Shown here: positions 1-7,572 of the stretch, in pieces
How the letters are laid out: each line of letters begins with the position of its first letter
Numbering within the stretch: position 1 is the first letter of the stretch
Assembly (NCBI GenBank): GCA_016182805.1
Contig: JACPFV010000034.1
Coordinates: 1 to 50,059, forward strand
Length of the DNA: 50,059 nucleotides
Source of the DNA: Gammaproteobacteria bacterium
GTDB taxonomy: Bacteria > Pseudomonadota > Gammaproteobacteria > Nevskiales > Nevskiaceae
Direction of reading: 5' to 3'
Position numbers and translations under genes: made by a program
The notes under the pieces: generated by a model
What the model was told of the DNA's origin: nothing
What the model saw: the letters and a program-made list of their open reading frames with translations, nothing else
Database searches by the model: none

Positions 1-28
1 GCCGAGCACCGCAGGGAACGCAGCGTGC

Positions 29-82
29 GGCCGGCATGGAGGCCGGCCGAGCGCAAGCGCGCCATGGATGGCGCGTTTGCGC
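29..82. repeat. Pair of extragenic palindromes with ATGGA(T/G) centre
   Basis: Two adjacent hairpins. The first has stem GGCCGGC/GCCGGCC (29-35 with 42-48) around ATGGAG. The second pairs 51-65 with 68-82 (15 bp, one G-T pair) around GG, giving the centre CCATGGATGG. The same centre with different stem sequence recurs at 4544, 6235, 23576 and 44028. No coding sequence is credible in 1-326; this stretch holds only these hairpins and those at 152 and 271. Confidence 0.7.
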
Positions 83-151
83 GTTAGCGGAGTGAGCGAG
101 GAGCGCAGGGCACCGCCAACGGCGGCTGCGTCGTCGGGGTGCGCTTCTTTT

Positions 152-187
152 GGTTACTTTTCTTGTCGCAGGACAAGAAAAGTGACC
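152..187. repeat. Strong 16-bp extragenic hairpin
   Basis: Arms 152-167 and 172-187 pair over 16 bp (one G-T pair) around a GCAG loop; the left arm begins GGTTACTTTTCTTG. AT-rich arms contrast with the GC-rich surroundings. Repeats of this look are common between genes in proteobacteria; a transcript-end or REP-like role is inferred. Confidence 0.65.
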
Positions 188-270
188 CGCCCAGAAAGGG
201 CGGAACAAAAAGTCTCTGACGGAGAACCCCCGTACCAGAAAGCGAAGCGTGACCACCGCTATCCGTTAGC

Positions 271-309
271 ACCCTCCCCCTAGCCCCCTCCCACACGGGG
301 AGGGGTAAC
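271..309. repeat. C-rich/G-rich extragenic repeat, copy 1
   Basis: A run beginning ACCCTCCCCCTAGCCCCC followed by the complementary GGGGAGGGG forms a hairpin 18 bases before the dapE start. Related copies lie at 40839, 43937 and 46699. This copy has only the left half of the bipartite form seen at 43937 and 46699. Confidence 0.7.
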
Positions 310-326
310 AAGAAGCGCAACGCCCC

Positions 327-1463
327 ATGACCACAGATCCCGTCCTCGCCCTCACCCGCGAACTGATCTCCCGCAAATCGCTCACGCCCGACGACGCCGG
401 CTGCTGCGATCTGATCGGCACGCGCCTGCACAAGCTCGGCTTCGCGCTGGAGTGGATCGACAAGGACGGCGTCACCAACCTGTGGGCGACGCTGGGCCAG
501 GGGGCACCCCTGATGATCCTGGCCGGTCACACCGACGTGGTGCCACCCGGCCCCCGCGAGCAGTGGGCCACCGATCCGTTCACGCCGACGGTCAAGGACG
601 GCCACCTCTACGGCCGCGGCGCGGCGGACATGAAAAGCGGGCTGGCGGCCATGGTCTGCGCGGCGGAACGGCTGGTGGCTCGCAGGAAGTTCAAGGGCAC
701 CCTCGCCTTTCTCATCACCAGCGACGAGGAAGGCTACGCCCGCCACGGCACCAGGCACGCGGTCGAGGTGCTGAAGACTCGCGGGCTGAAGCCGGACTAT
801 GCCATCGTCGGCGAGGCCACGGCCGCCCACGCGCTCGGCGACCGCATCACCATCGGCCGGCGCGGCTCGCTGGGCGCGAATCTGCGCGTCATCGGCAAGC
901 AGGGCCACGTCGCCTACCCGCTGAAGGCGGACAACCCCATCCACCGCCTCGCGCCGGTATTGGCCGAACTGGTCGCCACGCGCTGGGACGAGGGCAATGC
1001 GCACTTCCCGCCGACCTCGTTCCAGATCTCGAACTTCAAGTCCGGCACCGGCGCCAACAACGTGATCCCCGGCGAGGCGGAGGCGATCTTCAACTTCCGC
1101 TACTGCACCGAGTCCTCCGCCGACGGCCTGAAGGCGCGCGTCGCCGAGGTGCTGGACCGCCACCTGCCGAAGTACGAGATCGAGTGGTGGCATACCGGCG
1201 AGCCGTTCCTGACCCGCCACGGAAAGCTGATCGAAGCCGCGAACGCGGCCATCGCCGAAGCGACTTCTCTCACGCCGGAGCTGTTCACCGGCGGCGGCAC
1301 CTCCGATGCGCGCTTCCTGGCGCCCTGGGGCGCCGAGACGGTCGAGATCGGGCCGGTCAACGACAGCATCCACAAGGTCAACGAGCACGTGAGACTCGAA
1401 GACCCGATGCGGCTGTCGCAAATCTACGAGAAGATTCTGGAGAAACTGCTGCCCGCTCCATGA
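327..1463 (+). CDS. dapE: Succinyl-diaminopimelate desuccinylase
   Basis: Hydrolyses N-succinyl-LL-2,6-diaminopimelate to LL-diaminopimelate and succinate in the lysine/meso-DAP pathway feeding peptidoglycan; a cytoplasmic zinc enzyme. The 378-residue protein has the usual DapE length. The M20 peptidase metal ligands are visible: H68 and D70 in AGHTDVVP, D101 in GRGAADMKSG, E134/E135 in TSDEEGYA, E163 in VGEATA, and a C-terminal His near 349 in SIHKVNEH. The ATG at 327 begins a typical N-terminus (MTTDPVLALTRELISRKS). Its stop overlaps the next start as ATGA, so the two are probably translated together. A C/G-rich repeat sits just upstream. Assignment is firm; other M20 amidohydrolases are the only real alternative. 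Confidence 0.95.
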   Translation: MTTDPVLALTRELISRKSLTPDDAGCCDLIGTRLHKLGFALEWIDKDGVTNLWATLGQGAPLMILAGHTDVVPPGPREQWATDPFTPTVKDGHLYGRGAADMKSGLAAMVCAAERLVARRKFKGTLAFLITSDEEGYARHGTRHAVEVLKTRGLKPDYAIVGEATAAHALGDRITIGRRGSLGANLRVIGKQGHVAYPLKADNPIHRLAPVLAELVATRWDEGNAHFPPTSFQISNFKSGTGANNVIPGEAEAIFNFRYCTESSADGLKARVAEVLDRHLPKYEIEWWHTGEPFLTRHGKLIEAANAAIAEATSLTPELFTGGGTSDARFLAPWGAETVEIGPVNDSIHKVNEHVRLEDPMRLSQIYEKILEKLLPAP

Positions 1464-2446
1464 GCCCTACCCACTCTTCGCGATTCGATCCCGGCTGGCC
1501 GCTGCGCCACGCTGGGGTGCAGTCGGCGCTGGCCTCGTTCAAGCCGCGCAACTGGTCGCGGCGGCGCCACCCGATGGCGCTGGCGGCGGCGGCTCACATC
1601 CTGGACTGCGGGGACGGCGTGCGCCTGATGGGCCTGCACTCGCCGCAGCCCCTGGGCAAGCCCCCGAAAGGGCTGGTCGTGCTGATCCACGGCTGGGAAG
1701 GCTGCCACGAGTCGGTCTACCTGCTGTCCATCGCCTGCACGCTGTACGACGAGGGCTACAACGTCTTCCGGCTCAACCTGCGCGACCACGGCGGCACGCA
1801 TCACCTGAACGAGGGGATGTTCCACTCGGCGCGGCTCGACGAGGTGCTGGGCGCGATCCGCGCGGTGCAGACGATCGATCCGACGCAACCCCTTTTCGTC
1901 ATCGGGTTTTCGCTGGGCGGCAACTTCGCCCTGCGCGTGGGCCTGCGCGGCCCGGCCCAGGGCGTGGCGCCGCGGCTGTCGGTCGGCGTCTGCCCGGCGA
2001 TCAATCCCGGCGCGACGCTGCGCGCCCTCGACGAGGGTCCCCGCCTGTTCCATCGCTACTTCATCAAGAAGTGGCACCGTACCCTGCACGCCAAGGCGGC
2101 CGCCTGGCCGGCGCGCTACGACTTCACCGACATCTGGTCGCTGACCAGCTTCGTGGAAATCACCGCGCGCTTCGTCGAGCGGTACACGGAGTACGGGCAG
2201 CTCGACCGGTATCTGGCCGCATACACGCTGGTGCCGGACATGATTGCCGCCTCGCCGTCGCCGCTCGCCATCATCACGGCCCAGGACGACCCCGTCGTGC
2301 CGTTCAAGGACTTCGGCGGCCTGGATCGCCACGACGGCCTGAGCTTCATCGCGCCGCGCTACGGCGGGCACTGCGGCTTCATCGAGAACTTCCGCCTGCG
2401 CAGCTGGGCGGAGCACCGCATCCTCGAACTGCTGGCGCGCGCCTAG
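1460..2446 (+). CDS. YheT-type alpha/beta fold hydrolase
   Basis: A 328-residue alpha/beta hydrolase of the YheT/ABHD1-3 type, probably a carboxylesterase of unknown physiological substrate. Visible features are the strand and oxyanion region GLVVLIHGWEG (about 71-81), the nucleophile elbow GFSLGG with Ser151, an acid candidate in TAQDDPVVP, and a C-terminal His in YGGHCGF. The extended N-terminus before the core is normal for this family. ATG at 1460 overlaps the dapE stop (ATGA), pointing to translational coupling. It converges on the SDR gene at 2443-3228 and the two stops share the palindrome CTAG. No signal peptide is evident. Family is confident; function is not known. Confidence 0.85.
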   Translation: MSPTHSSRFDPGWPLRHAGVQSALASFKPRNWSRRRHPMALAAAAHILDCGDGVRLMGLHSPQPLGKPPKGLVVLIHGWEGCHESVYLLSIACTLYDEGYNVFRLNLRDHGGTHHLNEGMFHSARLDEVLGAIRAVQTIDPTQPLFVIGFSLGGNFALRVGLRGPAQGVAPRLSVGVCPAINPGATLRALDEGPRLFHRYFIKKWHRTLHAKAAAWPARYDFTDIWSLTSFVEITARFVERYTEYGQLDRYLAAYTLVPDMIAASPSPLAIITAQDDPVVPFKDFGGLDRHDGLSFIAPRYGGHCGFIENFRLRSWAEHRILELLARA

Positions 2447-3228
2447 GTCGGCTCGACGCGGCGTACCACGCGGGCAAACACGCCGGGCAGGAATCGCTTG
2501 AGATACACCACCAGCGCCTCCTTGCCCACCAGGACCTCGTCCCTGTCCTTCTCCACCGCGCACCAGATCTTCTCCGCGCACCGGGCCGGATCCATGCCTT
2601 GGGCCTGGCCCTTGTCCATCCTGCCGTAGGCGCCGCCGTCGCCGGTGTATGCGTTCACGGAGACCTGCGTGCGCACATAGCCCGGGCAGGCCAGCGTGAC
2701 CTTCACGTTCTGGCGCCAGGTTTCCGCCGCCAGGGCCTCGTAGAAACCGTGCAGGGCATGCTTGGCGGCGGCATAGCCGGAACGCAGCGGCGAGCTGATG
2801 TAGCCGACCACGCTGCTCACGACCACCACATGCCCCCCGCCCCTCTGGATCATCGACGGCAGCAGCGCCTTGGTCAGGGCGACGGGTGCGAAGAAATCCA
2901 GCTCGAACAGGCGCCGGTACGTGTCCATTGCGGTGTCGAGCACCAGGCTGCGCTGCGAAGCGCCGGCGTTGTTCACCAGCACGTCGATCGGTCCGAAAAA
3001 GCTCTCGGCTTTGCGCACGGCTTCCCCCGGATCGGCCAGGCTCGTCAGATCCAACGGCAGCACCGCGGCCGGGTTCGGGCACAGGCCCTTGACGCGCTGC
3101 AACTCGCTGTCGCGGCGCGCCGTGAGAATCACCTTCGCGCCCTTCTGCGAGGCCTGGATTGCCATCGCCTCGCCGATGCCGCTGGAGGCGCCGGTGATCC
3201 ACACGACCTTATTGTTCAGTTGCGTCAT
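2443..3228 (-). CDS. SDR family NAD(P)-dependent oxidoreductase
   Basis: A 261-residue classical short-chain dehydrogenase/reductase. The Rossmann motif TGASSGIG lies at about residues 12-19, NNAG follows the D-x-L-V strand, and the catalytic Tyr-x3-Lys is in SGYAAAKHAL after the SSVVGY serine. Substrate is unknown; the C-terminal tail after LVGKEALVVYLKRF resembles DltE/YqjQ-type SDRs. The start chosen is ATG at 3228 because GGGGGA lies about seven bases upstream; an in-frame TTG at 3240 has no such site. It lies downstream of fba on the same strand, separated by a hairpin at 3244-3277, and converges with the hydrolase gene. Confidence 0.85.
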   Translation of the reverse strand: MTQLNNKVVWITGASSGIGEAMAIQASQKGAKVILTARRDSELQRVKGLCPNPAAVLPLDLTSLADPGEAVRKAESFFGPIDVLVNNAGASQRSLVLDTAMDTYRRLFELDFFAPVALTKALLPSMIQRGGGHVVVVSSVVGYISSPLRSGYAAAKHALHGFYEALAAETWRQNVKVTLACPGYVRTQVSVNAYTGDGGAYGRMDKGQAQGMDPARCAEKIWCAVEKDRDEVLVGKEALVVYLKRFLPGVFARVVRRVEPT

Positions 3229-3243
3229 GGTTTCCCCCAAATG

Positions 3244-3277
3244 ACACGCCCCCGCCCGTTTCCGGGAAGGGGCGTGT
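3244..3277 (-). terminator. Nested hairpin between fba and the SDR gene
   Basis: ACACGCCCC (3244-3252) pairs with GGGGCGTGT (3269-3277), and inside it CCCG (3255-3258) pairs with CGGG (3263-3266). It follows the fba stop and precedes the SDR ribosome-binding site. No T-run follows, so it may be an attenuator or RNA-processing/stabilising stem rather than a full intrinsic terminator. Confidence 0.45.
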
Positions 3278-3349
3278 GTGATGACACCGGATCCCGGCTC
3301 CTCGCTTGCAGCATGCGGGGACGGGCTTCGCCGGGATTGGGAAAAGCCC

Positions 3350-4372
3350 TTAAGCGGCTTTTTCCAACTTCTGCTCCCAGCGGCCGACCGCGGCCAGGCC
3401 GTTCATCTTGGCAACGTGCAGGAAGGCGCGCTGCCCGGCGGCGACGTTTTCCTTGCGGCCGCCCCAGGCCTTGAGCGCCGCCGCCTGCAGAGCGCGGCCG
3501 TACGAGAAGGACAGGGTCCAGGGGCCGCCGCCGAGCTTGTTCATCTCGTCCAGGTGCGCGGTCGCGTCCTCGTCGGACTGGCCGCCGGACAGGAAGGCGA
3601 TGCCCGGCACCGCCGCCGGCACGTGGCGCTTGAGCGTGCGCAGCGTCGCCGCCGCGACCGCCTTGCGGTCCGCCTGCGTCGGGCACTTCTTGCCGGAGAT
3701 GACCATGTTCGGCTTCAGGATCATGCCCTCCAGCAGCACCTTCTGGTAATAGAGCTGGGAGAAGGTCTCCTGCAAAATCCAGCCCGTCACCTGATCGCAG
3801 ACTTCCAGCGTATTGTCGCCGTCCATCAGCACTTCCGGCTCGACGATCGGCACGATGTCCGCTTCCTGGCACAGCGCGGCATAGCGCGCCAGGGCGTGGG
3901 CGTTGGTGTGGATCGCGTCGTAGCTCGGCGCGCCGCCGCCGATGGTGATGACCGCGCGCCACTTGGCGAAGCGGGCGCCGGCCTCGCGGTACTTGGCGAG
4001 GCGGTCGCGCAGGCCGTCCAGGCCCTCGGTGACGGTCTCGTCCTTGGCGCCGCCCGGCAGCGCCTTGGCGCCCTTGTCCACCTTGATGCCGGGGATGATG
4101 CCCTTCTTGGCCAGGAGCTGCGGAAACGGCGTGCCGTCCGCGCCCTTCTGGAACAGCGTTTCCTCGTACAGGATCACGCCGCTGATGTATTCCTCGCCAC
4201 CCTTGGCGCTGAACAGCATGTCGCGGTAGGCACGGCGGTGTTCTTCCGTGTTCTCCACGCCGATGCTCTTGAAGCGCTTCTCGATGGTGCCGGTGCTCTC
4301 GTCGGCGGCCAGGATGCCGCGGCCCTGGGCGACCATGCCGCGGGCGGTTTCATTCAACAGCTTTTCGTTCAT
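3350..4372 (-). CDS. fba: Class I fructose-bisphosphate aldolase
   Basis: Catalyses reversible aldol cleavage of fructose-1,6-bisphosphate to DHAP and glyceraldehyde-3-phosphate in glycolysis/gluconeogenesis. The 340-residue sequence follows the eukaryote-like class I aldolase pattern: [11 protein letters not shown] near residue 18, [11 protein letters not shown] near 91, and the Schiff-base lysine K220 in [20 protein letters not shown] is also diagnostic. No class II zinc motif is present. GGAG sits six bases before the ATG at 4372. A good -10 (TAAAAT, complement of 4438-4443) lies further upstream with only a weak -35, so the leader is about 60 bases. It is followed by a hairpin and an SDR gene. 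Confidence 0.95.
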   Translation of the reverse strand: MNEKLLNETARGMVAQGRGILAADESTGTIEKRFKSIGVENTEEHRRAYRDMLFSAKGGEEYISGVILYEETLFQKGADGTPFPQLLAKKGIIPGIKVDKGAKALPGGAKDETVTEGLDGLRDRLAKYREAGARFAKWRAVITIGGGAPSYDAIHTNAHALARYAALCQEADIVPIVEPEVLMDGDNTLEVCDQVTGWILQETFSQLYYQKVLLEGMILKPNMVISGKKCPTQADRKAVAAATLRTLKRHVPAAVPGIAFLSGGQSDEDATAHLDEMNKLGGGPWTLSFSYGRALQAAALKAWGGRKENVAAGQRAFLHVAKMNGLAAVGRWEQKLEKAA

Positions 4373-4501
4373 GGAAGACTCCGACTCAGGATTCCTTACG
4401 TGCGTGGGACCGCCAGCAGTACCGGCGAAGGCTGCGGATTTTATGCGATGAGGACGCCCAATTCAGCTTCCCGGCCGGCGCAAAACTGGCGGAGAGGGTG
4501 A

Positions 4502-4538
4502 AAAACCGCGCCTTGCGAGCACTGCTCGCAGCGGTTTT
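4502..4538 (-). terminator. Intrinsic terminator after tRNA-Ser
   Basis: AAAACCGC (4502-4509) pairs with GCGGTTTT (4531-4538), enclosing a second stem TGCGAGC/GCTCGCA (4514-4520 with 4524-4530). Read on the minus strand it ends in GCGGTTTTT downstream of tRNA-Ser, as a rho-independent terminator would. It could act in both directions. Confidence 0.6.
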
Positions 4539-4543
4539 GAACG

Positions 4544-4563
4544 CCCGGCCACGGATGGCCGGG
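4544..4563. repeat. Extragenic palindrome, CCACGGATGG centre
   Basis: CCCGGCCA (4544-4551) pairs with TGGCCGGG (4556-4563) around CGGA. It belongs with the CATGGATG-centred palindromes elsewhere in the window, with one change in the centre. Confidence 0.55.
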
Positions 4564-4609
4564 CCGGGGTGTCCTCGGCGAGCTGCAGCCTCGCCAGGGA
4601 CGGCAACAA

Positions 4610-4697
4610 TGGCGGAGAGGGAGGGATTCGAACCCCCGGACCCTTGCGGGTCAACGGTTTTCAAGACCGCCGCATTAGACCGCTCTGCCACCTCTCC
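4610..4697 (-). tRNA. serT: tRNA-Ser (TGA)
   Basis: On the minus strand the 88-nt sequence starts GGAGAGGTGGCAGAG and ends CCTCTCCGCCA, so the CCA is encoded. The 7-bp acceptor stem is perfect, the anticodon loop reads CTTGAAA with anticodon TGA (decodes UCA and related Ser codons), a long variable arm is present as expected for serine, and the T-arm is GGGGGTTCGAATCCC. A terminator-like hairpin follows at 4502-4538. Confidence 0.95.
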
Positions 4698-4702
4698 GTT
4701 TC

Positions 4703-6043
4703 TCAACTCGCGCTACGGCCCTGCCTTCGGCCCACGGGAAAATACTCGAATCCGTAATCGGCGACGACCTCGGGATCGTACAGGTTGCGTCCGTCGAAAA
4801 TCACCGGCGTCTTGAGCGATCGCTTGATCAGCTCGAAGTCCGGGCTGCGGAACTCGTTCCACTCCGTCACGACCACCAGGGCGTCCGCGCCCTCCAGGGC
4901 CGCATGCGCGCTGGCACAAACCGCAAACTTCGGCTCGCCGCCGTAAATCCGGCGAGCTTCAGCGCCGGCCTCCGGATCGTAGGCCCGTACCCGCGCGCCG
5001 TCCGCCAGCAGGCCGTCCACCACTATCCGGCTGGGCGCCTCGCGCATGTCGTCGGTGTTCGGCTTGAACGCCAGGCCCCACAGCGCGATGGTCCGGCCCT
5101 CGAAGCTGCCGCCGAAGTAGGCGCGGATTTTCCCGTAGAACCCCTGCTTCTGCCGGATGTTGACCGCATCCACGGTACGCACCATCTGGGCGTCGTAGCC
5201 GGCCGCCTCGGCGGTCTTGGCCAGCGCCTTGACGTCCTTTGGAAAGCAGGAGCCGCCGTAGCCGCAACCGGGGTAGATGAACGAGAACCCGATGCGCGAA
5301 TCGGAGCCGATGCCGACGCGGACCTGCTCGATGTCCGCGCCGACGCGCTCGGCGATGTTCGCCAACTCGTTCATCATGCTGATCTTGGTGGCGAGCATCG
5401 TGTTCGCCGCGTATTTGGTCAGTTCCGCCGAGCGCGTGCTCATCACCAGCAGCTTGTCGCGAGTGCGATTGAACGGCGCGTACAGCTGGCGCAGGAACTT
5501 CACCGGACGATCGCCGTCCACGCCCACGATGACGCGATCGGGCTTCATGAAGTCGTCGACCGCCGCGCCCTCCTTGAGAAACTCGGGATTCGACACCACG
5601 TCGAAATCCTGCGCCGCGCCGCGCCGCGCGAGGCACTCGCGAATCGCTGCCTTGACCTCGTCGGCGGTGCCGACCGGCACGGTGGACTTGTCCACCACGA
5701 TCCGGTATCCGTCCAAGTACTCGCCGATGGTGCGCGCCACCGCCAGGACGTATTGCAGGTCGGCCGAACCGTCCTCGCCCTGCGGCGTGCCGACGGCGAT
5801 GAACAGGATTTGGCCGTGGGCGACGCATTCGCGCGCGTCAGTGGTGAAACGCAGCCGCCCGGCCTGGACGTTGCGCGCGACCAGCGCATCCAGCCCGGGT
5901 TCGTGAATGGGGATTTCGCCGCGGCACAGGCGCTCGACCTTGGCCGCATCCTTGTCCATGCAGACGACATGGTTGCCGCGCTCGGCGAAACAGGCGGCCG
6001 TGACCAGGCCGACGTAGCCGCTGCCGAAGATTCCAAGCCGCAT
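4703..6043 (-). CDS. ugd: UDP-glucose 6-dehydrogenase
   Basis: Oxidises UDP-glucose to UDP-glucuronate with two NAD+, supplying precursors for exopolysaccharide or lipid A modification; cytoplasmic. The 446-residue length is typical. The NAD-binding GSGYVG lies at residues 7-12, the catalytic Lys at about 210 in [10 protein letters not shown], and the nucleophilic cysteine C266 in [10 protein letters not shown]. The start at 6043 is supported by GGAGGA immediately upstream; an in-frame extension would run into the tRNA-Thr gene and is not real. It sits between two tRNA genes on the same strand, with a terminator after tRNA-Thr, so it probably has its own promoter or depends on read-through. 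Confidence 0.95.
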   Translation of the reverse strand: MRLGIFGSGYVGLVTAACFAERGNHVVCMDKDAAKVERLCRGEIPIHEPGLDALVARNVQAGRLRFTTDARECVAHGQILFIAVGTPQGEDGSADLQYVLAVARTIGEYLDGYRIVVDKSTVPVGTADEVKAAIRECLARRGAAQDFDVVSNPEFLKEGAAVDDFMKPDRVIVGVDGDRPVKFLRQLYAPFNRTRDKLLVMSTRSAELTKYAANTMLATKISMMNELANIAERVGADIEQVRVGIGSDSRIGFSFIYPGCGYGGSCFPKDVKALAKTAEAAGYDAQMVRTVDAVNIRQKQGFYGKIRAYFGGSFEGRTIALWGLAFKPNTDDMREAPSRIVVDGLLADGARVRAYDPEAGAEARRIYGGEPKFAVCASAHAALEGADALVVVTEWNEFRSPDFELIKRSLKTPVIFDGRNLYDPEVVADYGFEYFPVGRRQGRSAS

Positions 6044-6070
6044 GAACTCCTCCGACCGGGGAAAACAAAA

Positions 6071-6089
6071 AGCCGCGCGGGGCGCGGCT
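6071..6089 (-). terminator. Intrinsic terminator after tRNA-Thr
   Basis: AGCCGCG (6071-6077) pairs with CGCGGCT (6083-6089). On the minus strand the stem is followed by TTTTTGTTTT, a classic rho-independent terminator for tRNA-Thr, placed just before the ugd ribosome-binding site. Confidence 0.8.
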
Positions 6090-6103
6090 TTCTGGACAAC
6101 CTC

Positions 6104-6179
<76 letters not shown>

Positions 6180-6221
6180 AAAAACTCTGAAGCCCGACCC
6201 GCCTCTGCCTCGCCAACCACG

Positions 6222-6259
6222 CGATTCTAAGCTCGGCATCCATGCCTCGCTAAGAATCC
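6222..6259. repeat. Imperfect palindrome, GGCATGGATGCC centre
   Basis: Arms of 17 bases (GATTC... and ...GAATC) pair with about four mismatches around the centre GGCAT-CC-ATGCC, which on the minus strand reads GGCATGGATGCC. The same 12-base centre appears at 44028-44039 within the AtuA-like gene. Confidence 0.5.
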
Positions 6260-6285
6260 CTGGGCTCCGCTCCTGCTTCGCCCGC

Positions 6286-6347
6286 GAGACGCGCCAGCGG
6301 CCGGTGGCCGCTAACCGGCGCCTCTCGCCCAACTGAGCTACGCCGGC
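6286..6347 (-). pseudogene. tRNA-Thr 5'-end fragment joined to a hairpin
   Basis: Positions 6329-6347 are, on the minus strand, identical over 19 bases to the 5' end of tRNA-Thr (acceptor 5' strand and first half of the D-arm). Similarity then stops and the sequence enters a nested hairpin (6286-6326) built from AGCGGCC/GGCCGCT and GCGCC/GGCGC. No anticodon or T-arm is present, so this is a truncated tRNA copy. It lies about 150 bases upstream of the intact tRNA on the same strand and could be transcribed with it. Confidence 0.55.
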
Positions 6348-6412
6348 ATCGTCGACCTGCCAGAGATGGCCGCCACCGTAGACCGGGCCGGCCCGCAAAA
6401 ACGAGCGCGGGA

Positions 6413-7486
6413 TTATACGGCAACTTCATGCCGATCGACACGAAATGGCGTCGGATCGAAGCGCGGCGGCCGCTCCAGGACCAGGTCCGCCAGCAATTCG
6501 GCGGAAGCGGGCGCGAGCGTCAGGCCGAGCCGGAAATGGCCGGTGTTGACGAACAGGTTGGGCAACTCGGGGTGGCGGCCGATGTAGGGAAGCCCATCCG
6601 GGCTGCCCGGCCGCAGGCCAGCCCAGTGCGCCTCCAGCGGCAGGCCGGCGGTCGCCGGCACCAACGCCTCGGCGGCGGCGCGCAGAGCGATCCGCGCGGA
6701 CTCGGTCGGGCGCTTGTCGAAACCCGCATCCTCGACCGTGCTGCCGACCAGAATGCGGCCGTCCCGCCGCGGCACGAGATAGGCCTCGCAGCCGAGCACG
6801 ATGCGCCGGAAAAGCCCCGGCCGTCCGCGCAGCAGCAGCATCTGCCCCTTTACCGGTCGCACCGGCAGCTTCAGACCGGTGGGATCGAGCAGTGCCGGCG
6901 ACCAGGCCCCGGCCGCCACGACGACGGCATCCGCCGCGAGCCGTTCCGCTCCGGCCCGGACACCCGCGACCCGCCCTCCTCGAACGTCCAAGCCGGTCGC
7001 GTCCTCTTCCAGGCGCAGGCGCACGCCAAGCTGCGGCAGGCGCGCATAGAACGCCGCCAGCAGGCGCGGATTACGCACCTGAGCGACATCGTCAAGGAGC
7101 AGAGCGCGCCCGGCACGCACGGACGGCTCCGTCGCGGCAAGTTCCTGCGGCTGCAGCCATTGGCCAACGCCCGCCGGATCCTCGTGCCCGCCCAATATCA
7201 AGGCGCCGGACCGCGTCCATTCCGGGTCCACGCCGGTGTGGGCATGCAACGTCGCGCACAGCGCCGGGTATATCCGCTGGCTGTACGCCAGCACGGACGA
7301 AAGAGCCGCCGGGCATTCCCACGGCATAAGCGGCGCCAGAATGCCGCCGCCGGCCCACGACGCCTCCTGCGCACCGGACCGTCGCTCGAACACCGTAACC
7401 GCGCAACCCGCGGTGGCCAGCGCATGCGCCGTCGACAGGCCGACAACGCCACCGCCGATGACCACGACTGAGGAATTGGAGGGCAT
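6413..7486 (-). CDS. thiO: Glycine oxidase ThiO (FAD-dependent)
   Basis: A 357-residue FAD-dependent D-amino-acid-oxidase-fold enzyme, best matched to ThiO, which oxidises glycine to dehydroglycine for thiazole synthesis in thiamine formation. The FAD-binding VVVIGGGVVGLSTA is at residues 7-20, WAGGGILAPL near 44-53 is typical of ThiO, VVVAAGAWS and a C-terminal GLRPGSPDGLPYIG with NTGHFRLGLTLAP complete the fold. No thiG/thiS neighbours are present here, so a general deaminating glycine/D-amino-acid oxidase is the alternative. It reads leftward, downstream of the pilin operon and its terminator. Confidence 0.85.
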   Translation of the reverse strand: MPSNSSVVVIGGGVVGLSTAHALATAGCAVTVFERRSGAQEASWAGGGILAPLMPWECPAALSSVLAYSQRIYPALCATLHAHTGVDPEWTRSGALILGGHEDPAGVGQWLQPQELAATEPSVRAGRALLLDDVAQVRNPRLLAAFYARLPQLGVRLRLEEDATGLDVRGGRVAGVRAGAERLAADAVVVAAGAWSPALLDPTGLKLPVRPVKGQMLLLRGRPGLFRRIVLGCEAYLVPRRDGRILVGSTVEDAGFDKRPTESARIALRAAAEALVPATAGLPLEAHWAGLRPGSPDGLPYIGRHPELPNLFVNTGHFRLGLTLAPASAELLADLVLERPPRFDPTPFRVDRHEVAV

Positions 7487-7529
7487 TTGTGCGGATCGAA
7501 GACCGGCGGAACTCTAGCGTACGAGAAAG

Positions 7530-7561
7530 AACCCGATCGGAGCATGGTCCGATCGGGTTTT
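7530..7561 (-). terminator. Intrinsic terminator of the minor-pilin operon
   Basis: AACCCGATCGGA (7530-7541) pairs perfectly with TCCGATCGGGTT (7548-7559) around GCATGG. It lies just past the stop of the giant pilin-fusion gene. A T-run follows on the plus side; on the minus side GGTTCTTTC follows, so it is probably a strong, possibly two-way, terminator. Confidence 0.75.
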
Positions 7562-7572
7562 GGCGGTCCGTC

